Of a stretch of DNA of 13,136 nucleotides, positions 1 through 6,467 are shown in pieces. Under the pieces are notes generated by a model. The model saw nothing but the letters and a program-made list of their open reading frames with translations. It had not been told where the DNA came from and searched no databases. The translations under genes and the position numbers were made by a program. Origin of the DNA: CAYMUN01 sp964393835 (GTDB taxonomy: Bacteria > Patescibacteriota > Saccharimonadia > Saccharimonadales > UBA4665); the NCBI GenBank assembly GCA_964393835.1, contig CAYMUN010000021.1, positions 1-13,136 on the forward strand, given 5' to 3'. Within the stretch, counting starts at the first letter, position 1; every line of letters begins with the position of its first letter.

Positions 1-53
1 CAGGAGCTAGTGAGCTTCGGCTCGTGGAGGTTCAAGTCCTCTCATCCGCACCA
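1..53 (+). tRNA. tRNA-Leu, 3' part only (truncated by window edge)
   Basis: The window opens inside a class II tRNA. Visible are the long variable arm (GAGC-TTCG-GCTC hairpin), a T arm with TTCAAGT loop, the 3' acceptor strand CATCCGC, discriminator A at 50 and an encoded CCA at 51-53. A long variable arm with an A discriminator indicates Leu rather than Ser. T arm and acceptor are almost identical to the complete tRNA-Leu at 2816-2901. The anticodon lies outside the window. Confidence 0.9.
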
Positions 54-63
54 GATTTTGGTC

Positions 64-1026
64 TTACGCGCAGAAGTCCTGTTTGAATGTAGTGAAGTCC
101 CAGGTGGTTAGGAATTTTTGGGCGGCTTTTTGGCCGTTGGCAAAGAGCTTGGCCTGTTGGGCTCCCGTGATATTAAAGTTAGTGGCTTGGATGTCTTCGG
201 AATCGACGAACATCGTGCGAGCTAGGGTGCAGGGATTATCGAGGTGGCGCTGGTCATGGCCGTTGACGGCCGTGGCGTAAAGGGCGCTAGCCAGGCTGAG
301 CGGGCCGGTGATACGGCGGGGAATCGCCAAGGTAGATTTTTCTTTGGCTGACAGCTTGATACCAAAAGTTGGCCATTGTGGCGGTGTGCCGGCCGGAGCG
401 TCAAAGATGTCGACCGGGAAGTTAGACAAAATGCCGCCGTCTACCAAAGTGTTTTTGCCGAGATGGGCCGGTTTGTAAAAAAATGGGATCGACATCGAAG
501 TGCGGACGGCCGAGGCTACCGTCTGAGTGTCCGGATCCAGGCCGTACTTGGGGTAATCCCAGGGCAGATAGACTAATTCGCCTTTGGACAGGTCGGCAGT
601 GACGATGACCAGTTTGTAGGCTTTTTCTTTGGGTAGGGTTCCGGCGTCTTGTAACTTGAGGTCGCCAAAGGTGGTAACGCCGCAGTCAGCGAGCTGCTCC
701 GTAATCCAATTCATCAGGTAATCACCTTTATAAAGTCCGTTTTCAATCAGTAGAGAGGCGATTTTACCGGGAGCGCCGAGGTGGCTGAGCAATGTTGGAT
801 CCTGGAATTTTTTGTAATCCAGCGATTGCATAATCTCAATCATTTTGTCGGGCGAACAACCGGCTGCCACTAGAGAGCCGACAATAGCGCCGGCCGAAGT
901 GCCAGCTACGCGATGAAACGAGTAACCTTTTTTAGATAGCTCTGACAGGGCTCCAACCAGGCCGATACCCCGGACGCCACCGCCCTCCAGTACCAAATCA
1001 GCCACAAGCGGTTTAGTGTCAGTCAT
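64..1026 (-). CDS. Patatin-like phospholipase / acyl hydrolase
   Basis: This 320-residue protein belongs to the bacterial patatin family, Ser-Asp dyad lipid acyl hydrolases that cleave fatty acids from phospholipids or other esters. Visible motifs are the Gly-rich oxyanion loop EGGGVRG (residues 14-20), the nucleophile elbow GTSAG (42-46, Ser44) and the DGG motif with catalytic Asp196. There is no signal peptide or membrane segment, so it probably acts in the cytoplasm or at the inner membrane face. An upstream in-frame ATG exists at 1104, but the start at 1026 fits the family, whose Gly-rich loop lies close to the N-terminus. An extended -10 (TGCTATAGT) ends 6 nt before this ATG and there is no Shine-Dalgarno sequence, which predicts a leaderless mRNA. 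It is divergent from the flavin dehydrogenase gene. The natural substrate cannot be told from sequence. Confidence 0.93.
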   Translation of the reverse strand: MTDTKPLVADLVLEGGGVRGIGLVGALSELSKKGYSFHRVAGTSAGAIVGSLVAAGCSPDKMIEIMQSLDYKKFQDPTLLSHLGAPGKIASLLIENGLYKGDYLMNWITEQLADCGVTTFGDLKLQDAGTLPKEKAYKLVIVTADLSKGELVYLPWDYPKYGLDPDTQTVASAVRTSMSIPFFYKPAHLGKNTLVDGGILSNFPVDIFDAPAGTPPQWPTFGIKLSAKEKSTLAIPRRITGPLSLASALYATAVNGHDQRHLDNPCTLARTMFVDSEDIQATNFNITGAQQAKLFANGQKAAQKFLTTWDFTTFKQDFCA

Positions 1027-1032
1027 AATTTG

Positions 1033-1041
1033 ACTATAGCA
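1033..1041 (-). promoter_or_regulatory. Extended -10 promoter of the patatin gene
   Basis: Read on the minus strand this is TGC-TATAGT, followed by 6 nt and the ATG at 1026. The start point expected 7 nt after the hexamer is the A of the ATG. No -35 element is recognisable, as is common for extended -10 promoters. Confidence 0.5.
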
Positions 1042-1062
1042 TAAGCAGCGGGGCGATTGGTG

Positions 1063-1071
1063 TGCTATCAT
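1063..1071 (+). promoter_or_regulatory. Extended -10 promoter of the FAD dehydrogenase gene
   Basis: TGC-TATCAT on the plus strand fits an extended -10. Transcription would start near 1078, giving a leader of about 37 nt to the ATG at 1115. It is divergent from the patatin promoter about 25 nt away, so the two could influence each other. No -35 match is seen. Confidence 0.4.
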
Positions 1072-1114
1072 ATCTGGTAGTAATGACAACGAGAGGGTAA
1101 CCAAACGCGTACCG

Positions 1115-2749
1115 ATGAGTAAAGTCGCCCATTATCTGCAAGAACATCTGGTAGGAGAGGTCATGACGAGCACCGATGCCCGGCGCTACTTTGCTACTGA
1201 TGGCAGTATTCTCCAGCTGGCACCAGCCTTAATCGCCTATCCTCGTACCGAAAACGATGTTCGTAAGACAGCCCGTTTTAGCTGGCAGCTGGCTGAGCGG
1301 GGCCGAGTTATCCCAGTTACTCCGCGTGGTGCTGGCACCGATCAGACCGGCGCGGCCCTGGGCAGCGGCATCATACTGGTATTTCCGGCTCACATGAACC
1401 GCATTCTAGAGCTTGATACCAAAGCCCACACCGTAACAGTCGAGCCGGGCATTAATTATGCTAAATTACAGCAAACCCTGCATACTCACGGGCGGTTCCT
1501 ACCGCCTTATCCACCCTCGATTGAGTATTCCACCATCGGCGGGGCTATTGCCAACAATGCTTCCGGGGAAAAATCAGTCAAATATGGCGATACCAGGGGA
1601 TTTATTAAAAGTTTGCGCGTGGTGCTGGCAAACGGCGAAGTTATTGTTACCTCGCGGTTGAGTAAACGTGAATTCAGCAAAAAACTCGGCCTGGCTACCT
1701 TTGAGGGAGAGATTTACCGTTCCATTGATACCCTGCTCGAAGAACACCAGGAATTAGTGAAACAATTAGACCGCGGCTTGACCCAAAATAATGCCGGGTA
1801 TCATTTGCAGGATCTCAAACGCCGCGACGGTTCGTTTGATTTGACGCCGCTAATTGTCGGTAGCCAGGGCACCCTCGGTATTATTACCGAAGCTGTCTTG
1901 CAGACCGAAGCTCACAATCCGCAGACGACCGTTATGCTGGCTCAGTTTGATAGCCTGGAGCAAACCCAAAAGGCGATTTTAGAACTGCGGGCTTTGCCAG
2001 AGCGACCAAGCGCTGTCGAGCTGATCGACGAAAACGTTTTACAGCAGGTGCACGAGCTCAATCCCAACCAACTTAAAGACATCGTCCAGCCGCCATTCCC
2101 GGCTGTCACTTTGCTGGTAGAATTTGACAGCCACGAACGCCAAGTCAAAAAAGTGACCAAACGGGCAGTTAAAATATTTGAAAAGTATGCTCTCAGCCTC
2201 CAAACGGCGACTGACCCCGAGCAACAGCAGCTATTTTGGAAACTTCGCCAGTCCACCAGCTCGCTGATCGGCCATAACGAGGGTCTAGTCCGGGCCGTGC
2301 CGCTCATCGATGACGCTGCCGTGCCGATTGACCGCTTGCGCGAGTATATGGAGGGCCTGTACACACTGATGGAAGCTAATAACCTGAAACCTGCTCTGTG
2401 GGGGCACGCCGGTGACGGCAACCTTCACGTCCGGCCGCGCCTCAATCTCGGCCAGGTTGGTGACCGCCAAAAAGCCTTCCGGCTACTCGAAGAGCATAAT
2501 AAGCTGGTCATCCGCCTAAATGGCACACTGAGTTCCGAGAGTGGCGACGGCCGTTTACATACGCCCTATCTGGAAGCGATGTACGGCAGTGAGATATACG
2601 CGCTATTCCAAAAAATTAAACAAGTCTTTGATCCTTACGGCACAATGAATCCCGGCGTCAAATTTGGCAGCTCTGTCGACGACCTCAAAGCTATGATCCG
2701 CCCCGACTACAATCTCGACCACGTCTATGACCACCTACCACGCAGCTAA
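1115..2749 (+). CDS. FAD-binding oxidase/dehydrogenase, GlcD / D-2-hydroxyacid dehydrogenase type
   Basis: This 544-residue protein has the two-domain build of the VAO/PCMH flavoprotein group (FAD_binding_4 plus FAD-oxidase_C), which includes glycolate oxidase GlcD, D-lactate dehydrogenase and D-2-hydroxyglutarate dehydrogenase. The FAD-binding part shows TPRGAGTDQTGAAL (69-82), GGAIANNASG (142-151) and GSQGTLGI (249-256). The C-terminal part shows HAGDGNLH (431-438), whose two His bind a metal in D2HGDH, then E475 and a typical NPGVKF near the end. The usual EHG signature reads E475-S476-G477, so the expected catalytic His is Ser. It has no C-terminal iron-sulfur domain, unlike the ~1000-residue YdiJ-like members. 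The start at 1115 keeps the family N-terminus. An internal ATG at 1163 has a much better Shine-Dalgarno (AGGAG, 5 nt spacer) and could give a 528-residue form. Substrate and electron acceptor are unknown. Confidence 0.9.
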   Translation: MSKVAHYLQEHLVGEVMTSTDARRYFATDGSILQLAPALIAYPRTENDVRKTARFSWQLAERGRVIPVTPRGAGTDQTGAALGSGIILVFPAHMNRILELDTKAHTVTVEPGINYAKLQQTLHTHGRFLPPYPPSIEYSTIGGAIANNASGEKSVKYGDTRGFIKSLRVVLANGEVIVTSRLSKREFSKKLGLATFEGEIYRSIDTLLEEHQELVKQLDRGLTQNNAGYHLQDLKRRDGSFDLTPLIVGSQGTLGIITEAVLQTEAHNPQTTVMLAQFDSLEQTQKAILELRALPERPSAVELIDENVLQQVHELNPNQLKDIVQPPFPAVTLLVEFDSHERQVKKVTKRAVKIFEKYALSLQTATDPEQQQLFWKLRQSTSSLIGHNEGLVRAVPLIDDAAVPIDRLREYMEGLYTLMEANNLKPALWGHAGDGNLHVRPRLNLGQVGDRQKAFRLLEEHNKLVIRLNGTLSSESGDGRLHTPYLEAMYGSEIYALFQKIKQVFDPYGTMNPGVKFGSSVDDLKAMIRPDYNLDHVYDHLPRS

Positions 2750-2761
2750 ACTGTCTTAGGC

Positions 2762-2790
2762 TTGAGTTTTTGGGGTAAAACAGATACGAT
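2762..2790 (+). promoter_or_regulatory. Sigma70-type promoter for the tRNA-Leu/tRNA-Val unit
   Basis: TTGAGT (2762-2767), a 17-nt spacer and TACGAT (2785-2790) predict a start near 2797, 19 nt before the tRNA-Leu. This would also be the nearest recognisable promoter for the FKBP gene behind the tRNAs. Confidence 0.5.
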
Positions 2791-2815
2791 GTGATGGTCT
2801 TTAGTCCCTCTCTAT

Positions 2816-2901
2816 GCGGATGTGGCGGAATGGTAGACGCGCTACCTTGAGGTGGTAGTGGGAGCAATCCTGTGGAGGTTCAAGTCCTCTCGTCCGCACC
2901 A
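2816..2901 (+). tRNA. tRNA-Leu (anticodon GAG)
   Basis: Complete 86-nt class II tRNA. The acceptor GCGGATG pairs with CGTCCGC (one G-T). The anticodon stem CTACC/GGTAG encloses the loop TTGAGGT with anticodon GAG, which reads CUC and CUU. A long variable arm, a T arm with TTCAAGT loop, discriminator A and an encoded CCA (2899-2901) follow. Confidence 0.97.
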
Positions 2902-2912
2902 CGTTCAGACAC

Positions 2913-2989
2913 GGGTGATTAGCTCAGTTGGCTAGAGCACCTCGTTTACACCGAGGGGGTCGGGGGTTCGAATCCCTCATCACCCACCA
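2913..2989 (+). tRNA. tRNA-Val (anticodon TAC)
   Basis: Complete 77-nt cloverleaf, 11 nt after tRNA-Leu. Acceptor GGGTGAT/ATCACCC, D stem GCTC/GAGC, anticodon stem CCTCG/CGAGG with loop TTTACAC (anticodon TAC), T loop TTCGAAT and an encoded CCA at 2987-2989. The last A of the CCA is also the first base of the AGGA Shine-Dalgarno of the next gene. Confidence 0.97.
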
Positions 2990-2999
2990 GGAATCGTTT

Positions 3000-3695
3000 A
3001 TGTATATATCTAAAATAAAAATCTTTATAGCAGCCGGCGTTGGCCTAGTCGTTATTGGATTATTAGCGGGTGGTTTTGTGGTGTGGAATAACCGCCATGA
3101 TAAAACCGACCAAAGCTTAGCTAGCTCGTCGGCTGCTGGTGACGATCGTCCGGTATCGCAAAACAGTATTCCGCTGACCCAGACCGGGCCCGCAGCACCT
3201 GATACCGGCGGGCTGAGCGTCACCTCTTCAAACGCTGCCTCCAGCGTTAGTCAGCTGGATGGTAGTAGTCAAAAACAATCGACCGGCGGCACAAATTCTA
3301 GCTCGGCAGGTAAAGCCCCAGATCCCTCGACGTTTGGCGAGTACGAAAAGTATAAAACTGCCGAACATGCTTTATTTGGTGAAATGCAGGTTGGCAACGG
3401 CGCCGAGCTGACGGCTAATCATAAGGCGGCTGTCTATTACCGCGGCTGGCTGACCAACGGACAGCTATTTGACCAGTCCAGGGCCGGCAGTGATAGCAAG
3501 CTCCAACCATTTGTGTTTACCATGGGCGCGCACCAAGTGATTGCCGGCTGGGAAGAAGCTCTGGCCGGCATGAAAGTTGGTGGTGTTCGGCTGGTTATCA
3601 TTCCACCAGTTGTTGGCTACGGTACTACCGGGCAGGGGTCGATTCCGCCCAATGCCGTGCTGGTGTTCCAGGTACAGCTGGCGGCTGTCGAATAA
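3000..3695 (+). CDS. Membrane-anchored FKBP-type peptidyl-prolyl cis-trans isomerase
   Basis: The 231-residue protein has a short basic N-terminus, one membrane segment (about 8-29), a Ser/Thr/Gly/Gln-rich linker (about 35-107) and one FKBP domain (about 125-231). It should sit in the membrane with the isomerase domain outside, helping extracytoplasmic proteins fold. FKBP pocket residues are conserved: Y147, F157-D158, F171, V180-I181, W184, Y207 and F223, so it is probably active. The start at 3000 places the membrane helix directly at the N-terminus and has AGGA (2989-2992) at 7 nt spacing. A longer in-frame reading from 2928 runs through the tRNA-Val and is rejected. The gene follows tRNA-Val by 10 nt with no promoter of its own visible, so it may be read from the tRNA promoter. 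Its stop is 4 nt from the stop of the convergent carboxypeptidase gene. Confidence 0.93.
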   Translation: MYISKIKIFIAAGVGLVVIGLLAGGFVVWNNRHDKTDQSLASSSAAGDDRPVSQNSIPLTQTGPAAPDTGGLSVTSSNAASSVSQLDGSSQKQSTGGTNSSSAGKAPDPSTFGEYEKYKTAEHALFGEMQVGNGAELTANHKAAVYYRGWLTNGQLFDQSRAGSDSKLQPFVFTMGAHQVIAGWEEALAGMKVGGVRLVIIPPVVGYGTTGQGSIPPNAVLVFQVQLAAVE

Positions 3696-3699
3696 ATTT

Positions 3700-4935
3700 T
3701 TAGAACGGGTGGATGAGTCGCCACCAAGCAGAGGGGATGGTGGCAGTAGTTTTTAGCTGAACGGGCATGGATTGTTCGGAGTTAAGTGCCGAGGCAGGAA
3801 GTTGTAGGCGTCCGATAACGTGGCCGGCTTTAGTGTTGGCCGGTATCGGCTGCAGCTGAGGAATCACTAGCATGGGGCTGCTGGCCCAGGTGGTGATCGT
3901 AAAGTCTTTGCTGGCGATAGCTGGCAAGCGACCGCCCCAGGGCTGTTGGTAGCTACCGATAACAGTGCCGGCCTTGACGATGGTGGTTGGCTTGAAGTTG
4001 GCTTGGGCGCTTCGTACTAGAGTGAGGCTGCTCTTCATGGCCGTAAATAACGTAGATTCGCCGACTACCGCGGTGACAAGGGTAACCGGCTGGTTATTAA
4101 TCGTGACCTTGCTAGCGGACACAAATACGCCGCCGGCTTCATCAGTATTACCGGTTTTGATGCCGATAATATTATCGGTGCCGAGTAAGAAGTTAACGTT
4201 TTTAACGGTACTAACAATCGGCAAACCGCTGGCGGTGCTTTGACCAACGATCTGGGCCAGCACTGGATTTTGCATGGCGATTTCCCCCAGTTTTGCTAAA
4301 TCAGCTGCCGTGCTGGTGGTATTTGGCGCCAAGCCGCTGGCATCGCTGCCAATATGCGTACTGGACAGGCCAAGATTGGCTACATACTTGTTAGCGGCTT
4401 GGGCGTAGGCGGCTAGCGAGCCGTAGGCCCAGATAGCGAGGCTGTCGGCCATATTGTTGGCTGAGGGCAGCATGATAGCTTGCAACACCTGGTATTGACT
4501 AATTTGCTCACCGCTTGCGACCGGTACGACTGAGCCATGCTGCGCGACGTAAGCATTGTAGGTCGCCACATCATTAGCGCGAAGCGTGATGACCGGGCCT
4601 TGTTGTCCGGGTTTCAGTGGTTTGTCATGCAGTATCGTCAGAGCGGTGATCAGCTTGGCGGCACTAGCGATCGGGGCCGCCGTTTGGGTTCCGTGTACTT
4701 CTAAAATCGACCCGCCGACAATACCGACGGCGGCCTGCCCCTTAAGCGGCCAGGCTAGTCTGCTGGGTTCGGGTTTAGATTGCAGCTCGGCCGTACTGTG
4801 CGTGAGGGGAGGGATAGGCGGAAGCGGTCGGTGCAGTGCCCACTGGGCGTACAGGGCTAGTAAAATCACCGGCACTGCCAGGTACACTGTGCGTCGCCGG
4901 CTGTGCGGCCTGAGTGTATACATAAGTGCTTTCAT
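3700..4935 (-). CDS. D-alanyl-D-alanine carboxypeptidase (low-molecular-weight PBP, peptidase S11)
   Basis: This 411-residue protein is a penicillin-binding protein of the DacA/PBP5 type. It removes the terminal D-Ala from peptidoglycan stem peptides and so limits cross-linking. All three active-site motifs are present: SAAK (91-94, nucleophile Ser91), SAN (158-160) and KTG (260-262). A membrane segment (about 17-33) followed by a Pro-rich stretch (36-44) anchors the N-terminus, with the catalytic domain outside. Residues beyond about 300 form the usual beta-rich C-terminal part. Start choice: ATG at 4935 or 4923, both just before the basic residues and helix. A longer in-frame reading from 4977 would run into the lemA promoter and is unlikely. 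No good Shine-Dalgarno is seen. The gene is divergent from lemA. Confidence 0.93.
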   Translation of the reverse strand: MKALMYTLRPHSRRRTVYLAVPVILLALYAQWALHRPLPPIPPLTHSTAELQSKPEPSRLAWPLKGQAAVGIVGGSILEVHGTQTAAPIASAAKLITALTILHDKPLKPGQQGPVITLRANDVATYNAYVAQHGSVVPVASGEQISQYQVLQAIMLPSANNMADSLAIWAYGSLAAYAQAANKYVANLGLSSTHIGSDASGLAPNTTSTAADLAKLGEIAMQNPVLAQIVGQSTASGLPIVSTVKNVNFLLGTDNIIGIKTGNTDEAGGVFVSASKVTINNQPVTLVTAVVGESTLFTAMKSSLTLVRSAQANFKPTTIVKAGTVIGSYQQPWGGRLPAIASKDFTITTWASSPMLVIPQLQPIPANTKAGHVIGRLQLPASALNSEQSMPVQLKTTATIPSAWWRLIHPF

Positions 4936-4958
4936 GATACACGAGGCGGTCAAACTGT

Positions 4959-4966
4959 TGTATACT
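4959..4966. promoter_or_regulatory. Overlapping divergent -10 elements (carboxypeptidase / lemA)
   Basis: On the plus strand TATACT (4961-4966) would start lemA transcription near 4973. On the minus strand TATACA (4964-4959) would start the carboxypeptidase mRNA near 4952. The two hexamers overlap, so the promoters probably exclude each other. No convincing -35 elements are visible. The same TGTATACTAG context recurs at 10183-10192. Confidence 0.4.
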
Positions 4967-4997
4967 AGTAGGTACAATCTTAAGGAGGCCTACCATC

Positions 4998-5561
4998 ATG
5001 TCCATCGTCATTATCGTCGCCGTCGTAGTCGTATTGGGACTATTCTTGGCTGCCATGTTCAATGCCCTAGTCAAGCTAAACCAGCAGGCCAGTGAAGCCT
5101 GGAGCGACATCACCGTCCAACTCAAACGCCGGGCTGATCTGATTCCCAACCTGATTAATACCGTCAAGGGCTACGCGACCCACGAAAAGTCAGTCTTTGA
5201 AGACGTCACTGCCGCCCGCGCCAGCACCCTAAGCGCCGAGACGCCACGCGAGGCCGCCAAAGCCGAGGGCGATTTCCAAAAGACAATGAAGAGCTTATTT
5301 GCCGTCGCCGAGGCGTATCCTGATCTCAAAGCTTCGCAAAACTTCCAGGAGCTGCAGGCTGAGCTGACCGATACCGAAGACAAAATTCAAGCTTCACGTC
5401 GTTTTTACAACGGTGTGGTGCGCGACTTTAACACCAAGCGTAAGACCTTTCCAACTAATATCTTTGCTGGCCTGCTGGGCTTTAGACAAGATAAGGAATT
5501 TTTTGAAGTTTCCGAAGCCGAAGCCGCGACTGTCCAAAACCCCGTGGAAGTTAAGTTTTAG
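4998..5561 (+). CDS. lemA: LemA family protein
   Basis: The 187-residue protein has an N-terminal membrane helix (about 2-20) and then the LemA helical domain, with the hallmark segment from AWSDITVQLKRR to DLIPNL (about 34-52) and KGYATHE (57-63). LemA proteins are envelope-anchored helical proteins of uncertain biochemical role, often encoded beside htpX-like or TPM-domain genes. The start has a near-perfect Shine-Dalgarno AAGGAGG (4982-4988) with a 9-nt spacer, the strongest in the window. It is the first gene of a plus-strand run; htpX follows after 5 nt, so the two are surely co-transcribed. It could be an accessory factor for HtpX, which is an inference from gene pairing only. Confidence 0.95.
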   Translation: MSIVIIVAVVVVLGLFLAAMFNALVKLNQQASEAWSDITVQLKRRADLIPNLINTVKGYATHEKSVFEDVTAARASTLSAETPREAAKAEGDFQKTMKSLFAVAEAYPDLKASQNFQELQAELTDTEDKIQASRRFYNGVVRDFNTKRKTFPTNIFAGLLGFRQDKEFFEVSEAEAATVQNPVEVKF

Positions 5562-5566
5562 CTTAG

Positions 5567-6448
5567 ATGTACTCCGATATAGCTAAAAATAAGCGCAAAA
5601 CCGTTTTTATCATGACGGTTTTTATCGCTTTTATCGCCCTGATCATCTGGATTTTTAATAAAGCCTATGGCGGCGGCAGTACCGGCGTATTTTATGGCGG
5701 CCTGATCGGCTCGGCCCTGTACGTATTGTTTACCTACTATGCCGGATCAAAGATGGCGCTGGCGCTCAACGGTGCCAAAGAGATCCAAAAGCGCGACGAC
5801 CCCCGGCTCTGGCGGATCGTTGAAAACCTGTCGATTACCGACGGTTTGCCGATGCCCAAAGTCTACATCATGAATGATCCGGCGCTGAATGCCTTTGCTA
5901 CCGGCCGTGATCCAAAACATTCGGCGGTCAGTGTTACCAGCGGTTTGCTGGAATCCTTGACTGACACTGAGCTGGAGGGTGTTATCGCCCACGAAATGGG
6001 CCATGTCAAAAACTATGACATCCGGGTTAGCATGGTAGCCTTTGCCCTGACGGCTTTGATTTCACTGCTCGCTGATATGATGTTGCGCTTAACGTGGTTT
6101 CGGAGTGGTGACCGCGAAAACAACAATCAGCTGTTTTTAATCCTGGGGATCGTGGCCGCTATTTTGGCTCCAGTGATCGCTACTATGATTCAGCTGGCTA
6201 TCTCTCGCCAGCGCGAATACCTGGCTGACGCTACCGGGGCGCTGACAACCCGCTATCCCGAGGGCCTGGCCGGGGCGTTAGAGAAAATCGCTCAGCAGGG
6301 GAGCGCCGTGCGTCGCCAAAATACCTCGACGGCCCATCTGTTTTTCGCTAACCCACTCCGCAAGGGTGCCCTAACCAGCCTGTTTAGCACCCATCCGCCA
6401 ATCCAAGACCGCATTGCCCGTTTGCGGGCTATGGGCAGCCACGCCTGA
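5567..6448 (+). CDS. htpX: HtpX-like membrane zinc metalloprotease (peptidase M48)
   Basis: The 293-residue protein is a full-length M48 protease of the HtpX type, which in E. coli degrades damaged membrane proteins. Two membrane helices near the N-terminus (about 12-30 and 42-60) are followed by the catalytic zinc motif HEMGH (142-146, catalytic Glu143). Two more hydrophobic segments (about 155-175 and 188-212) precede the third zinc ligand E217 in REYLADA, and a soluble C-terminal part contains THPP. No catalytic residue is missing. There is no clear Shine-Dalgarno in the 5-nt gap after lemA, so translation is probably coupled. The stop is TGA. Confidence 0.95.
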   Translation: MYSDIAKNKRKTVFIMTVFIAFIALIIWIFNKAYGGGSTGVFYGGLIGSALYVLFTYYAGSKMALALNGAKEIQKRDDPRLWRIVENLSITDGLPMPKVYIMNDPALNAFATGRDPKHSAVSVTSGLLESLTDTELEGVIAHEMGHVKNYDIRVSMVAFALTALISLLADMMLRLTWFRSGDRENNNQLFLILGIVAAILAPVIATMIQLAISRQREYLADATGALTTRYPEGLAGALEKIAQQGSAVRRQNTSTAHLFFANPLRKGALTSLFSTHPPIQDRIARLRAMGSHA

Positions 6449-6455
6449 TATCCTA

Positions 6456-6461
6456 TATAAT
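6456..6461 (+). promoter_or_regulatory. -10 element giving a predicted leaderless mRNA
   Basis: A perfect TATAAT ends 6 nt before the ATG at 6468, so the predicted start point is the A of the start codon. It lies in the 19-nt gap after htpX. No -35 match at 16-18 nt is visible, and no Shine-Dalgarno precedes the ATG. Confidence 0.5.
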
Positions 6462-6467
6462 ACAGTT

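Noticed and set aside
1027..1104. N-terminal extension of the patatin to an ATG at 1104.
   Set aside because: The extension covers both divergent promoters, and the Gly-rich loop of the family normally lies close to the N-terminus.
1942..2421. Long minus-strand open frame inside the FAD dehydrogenase gene.
   Set aside because: Its translation is Ser/Trp/Arg-rich with no domain, and the opposite strand carries a well-conserved enzyme. It is a shadow frame.
23..2901. Near-identical T-arm/acceptor segments of the two tRNA-Leu genes bracket about 2.8 kb, as att sites of an integrated element might.
   Set aside because: The identity is what two tRNA-Leu isoacceptors normally share. No integrase or other mobility gene lies between them, and both intervening genes look chromosomal.
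2928..3695. Longer FKBP reading starting inside tRNA-Val.
   Set aside because: The extra 24 residues are translated tRNA sequence. The ATG at 3000 has a Shine-Dalgarno and places the membrane helix at the N-terminus.
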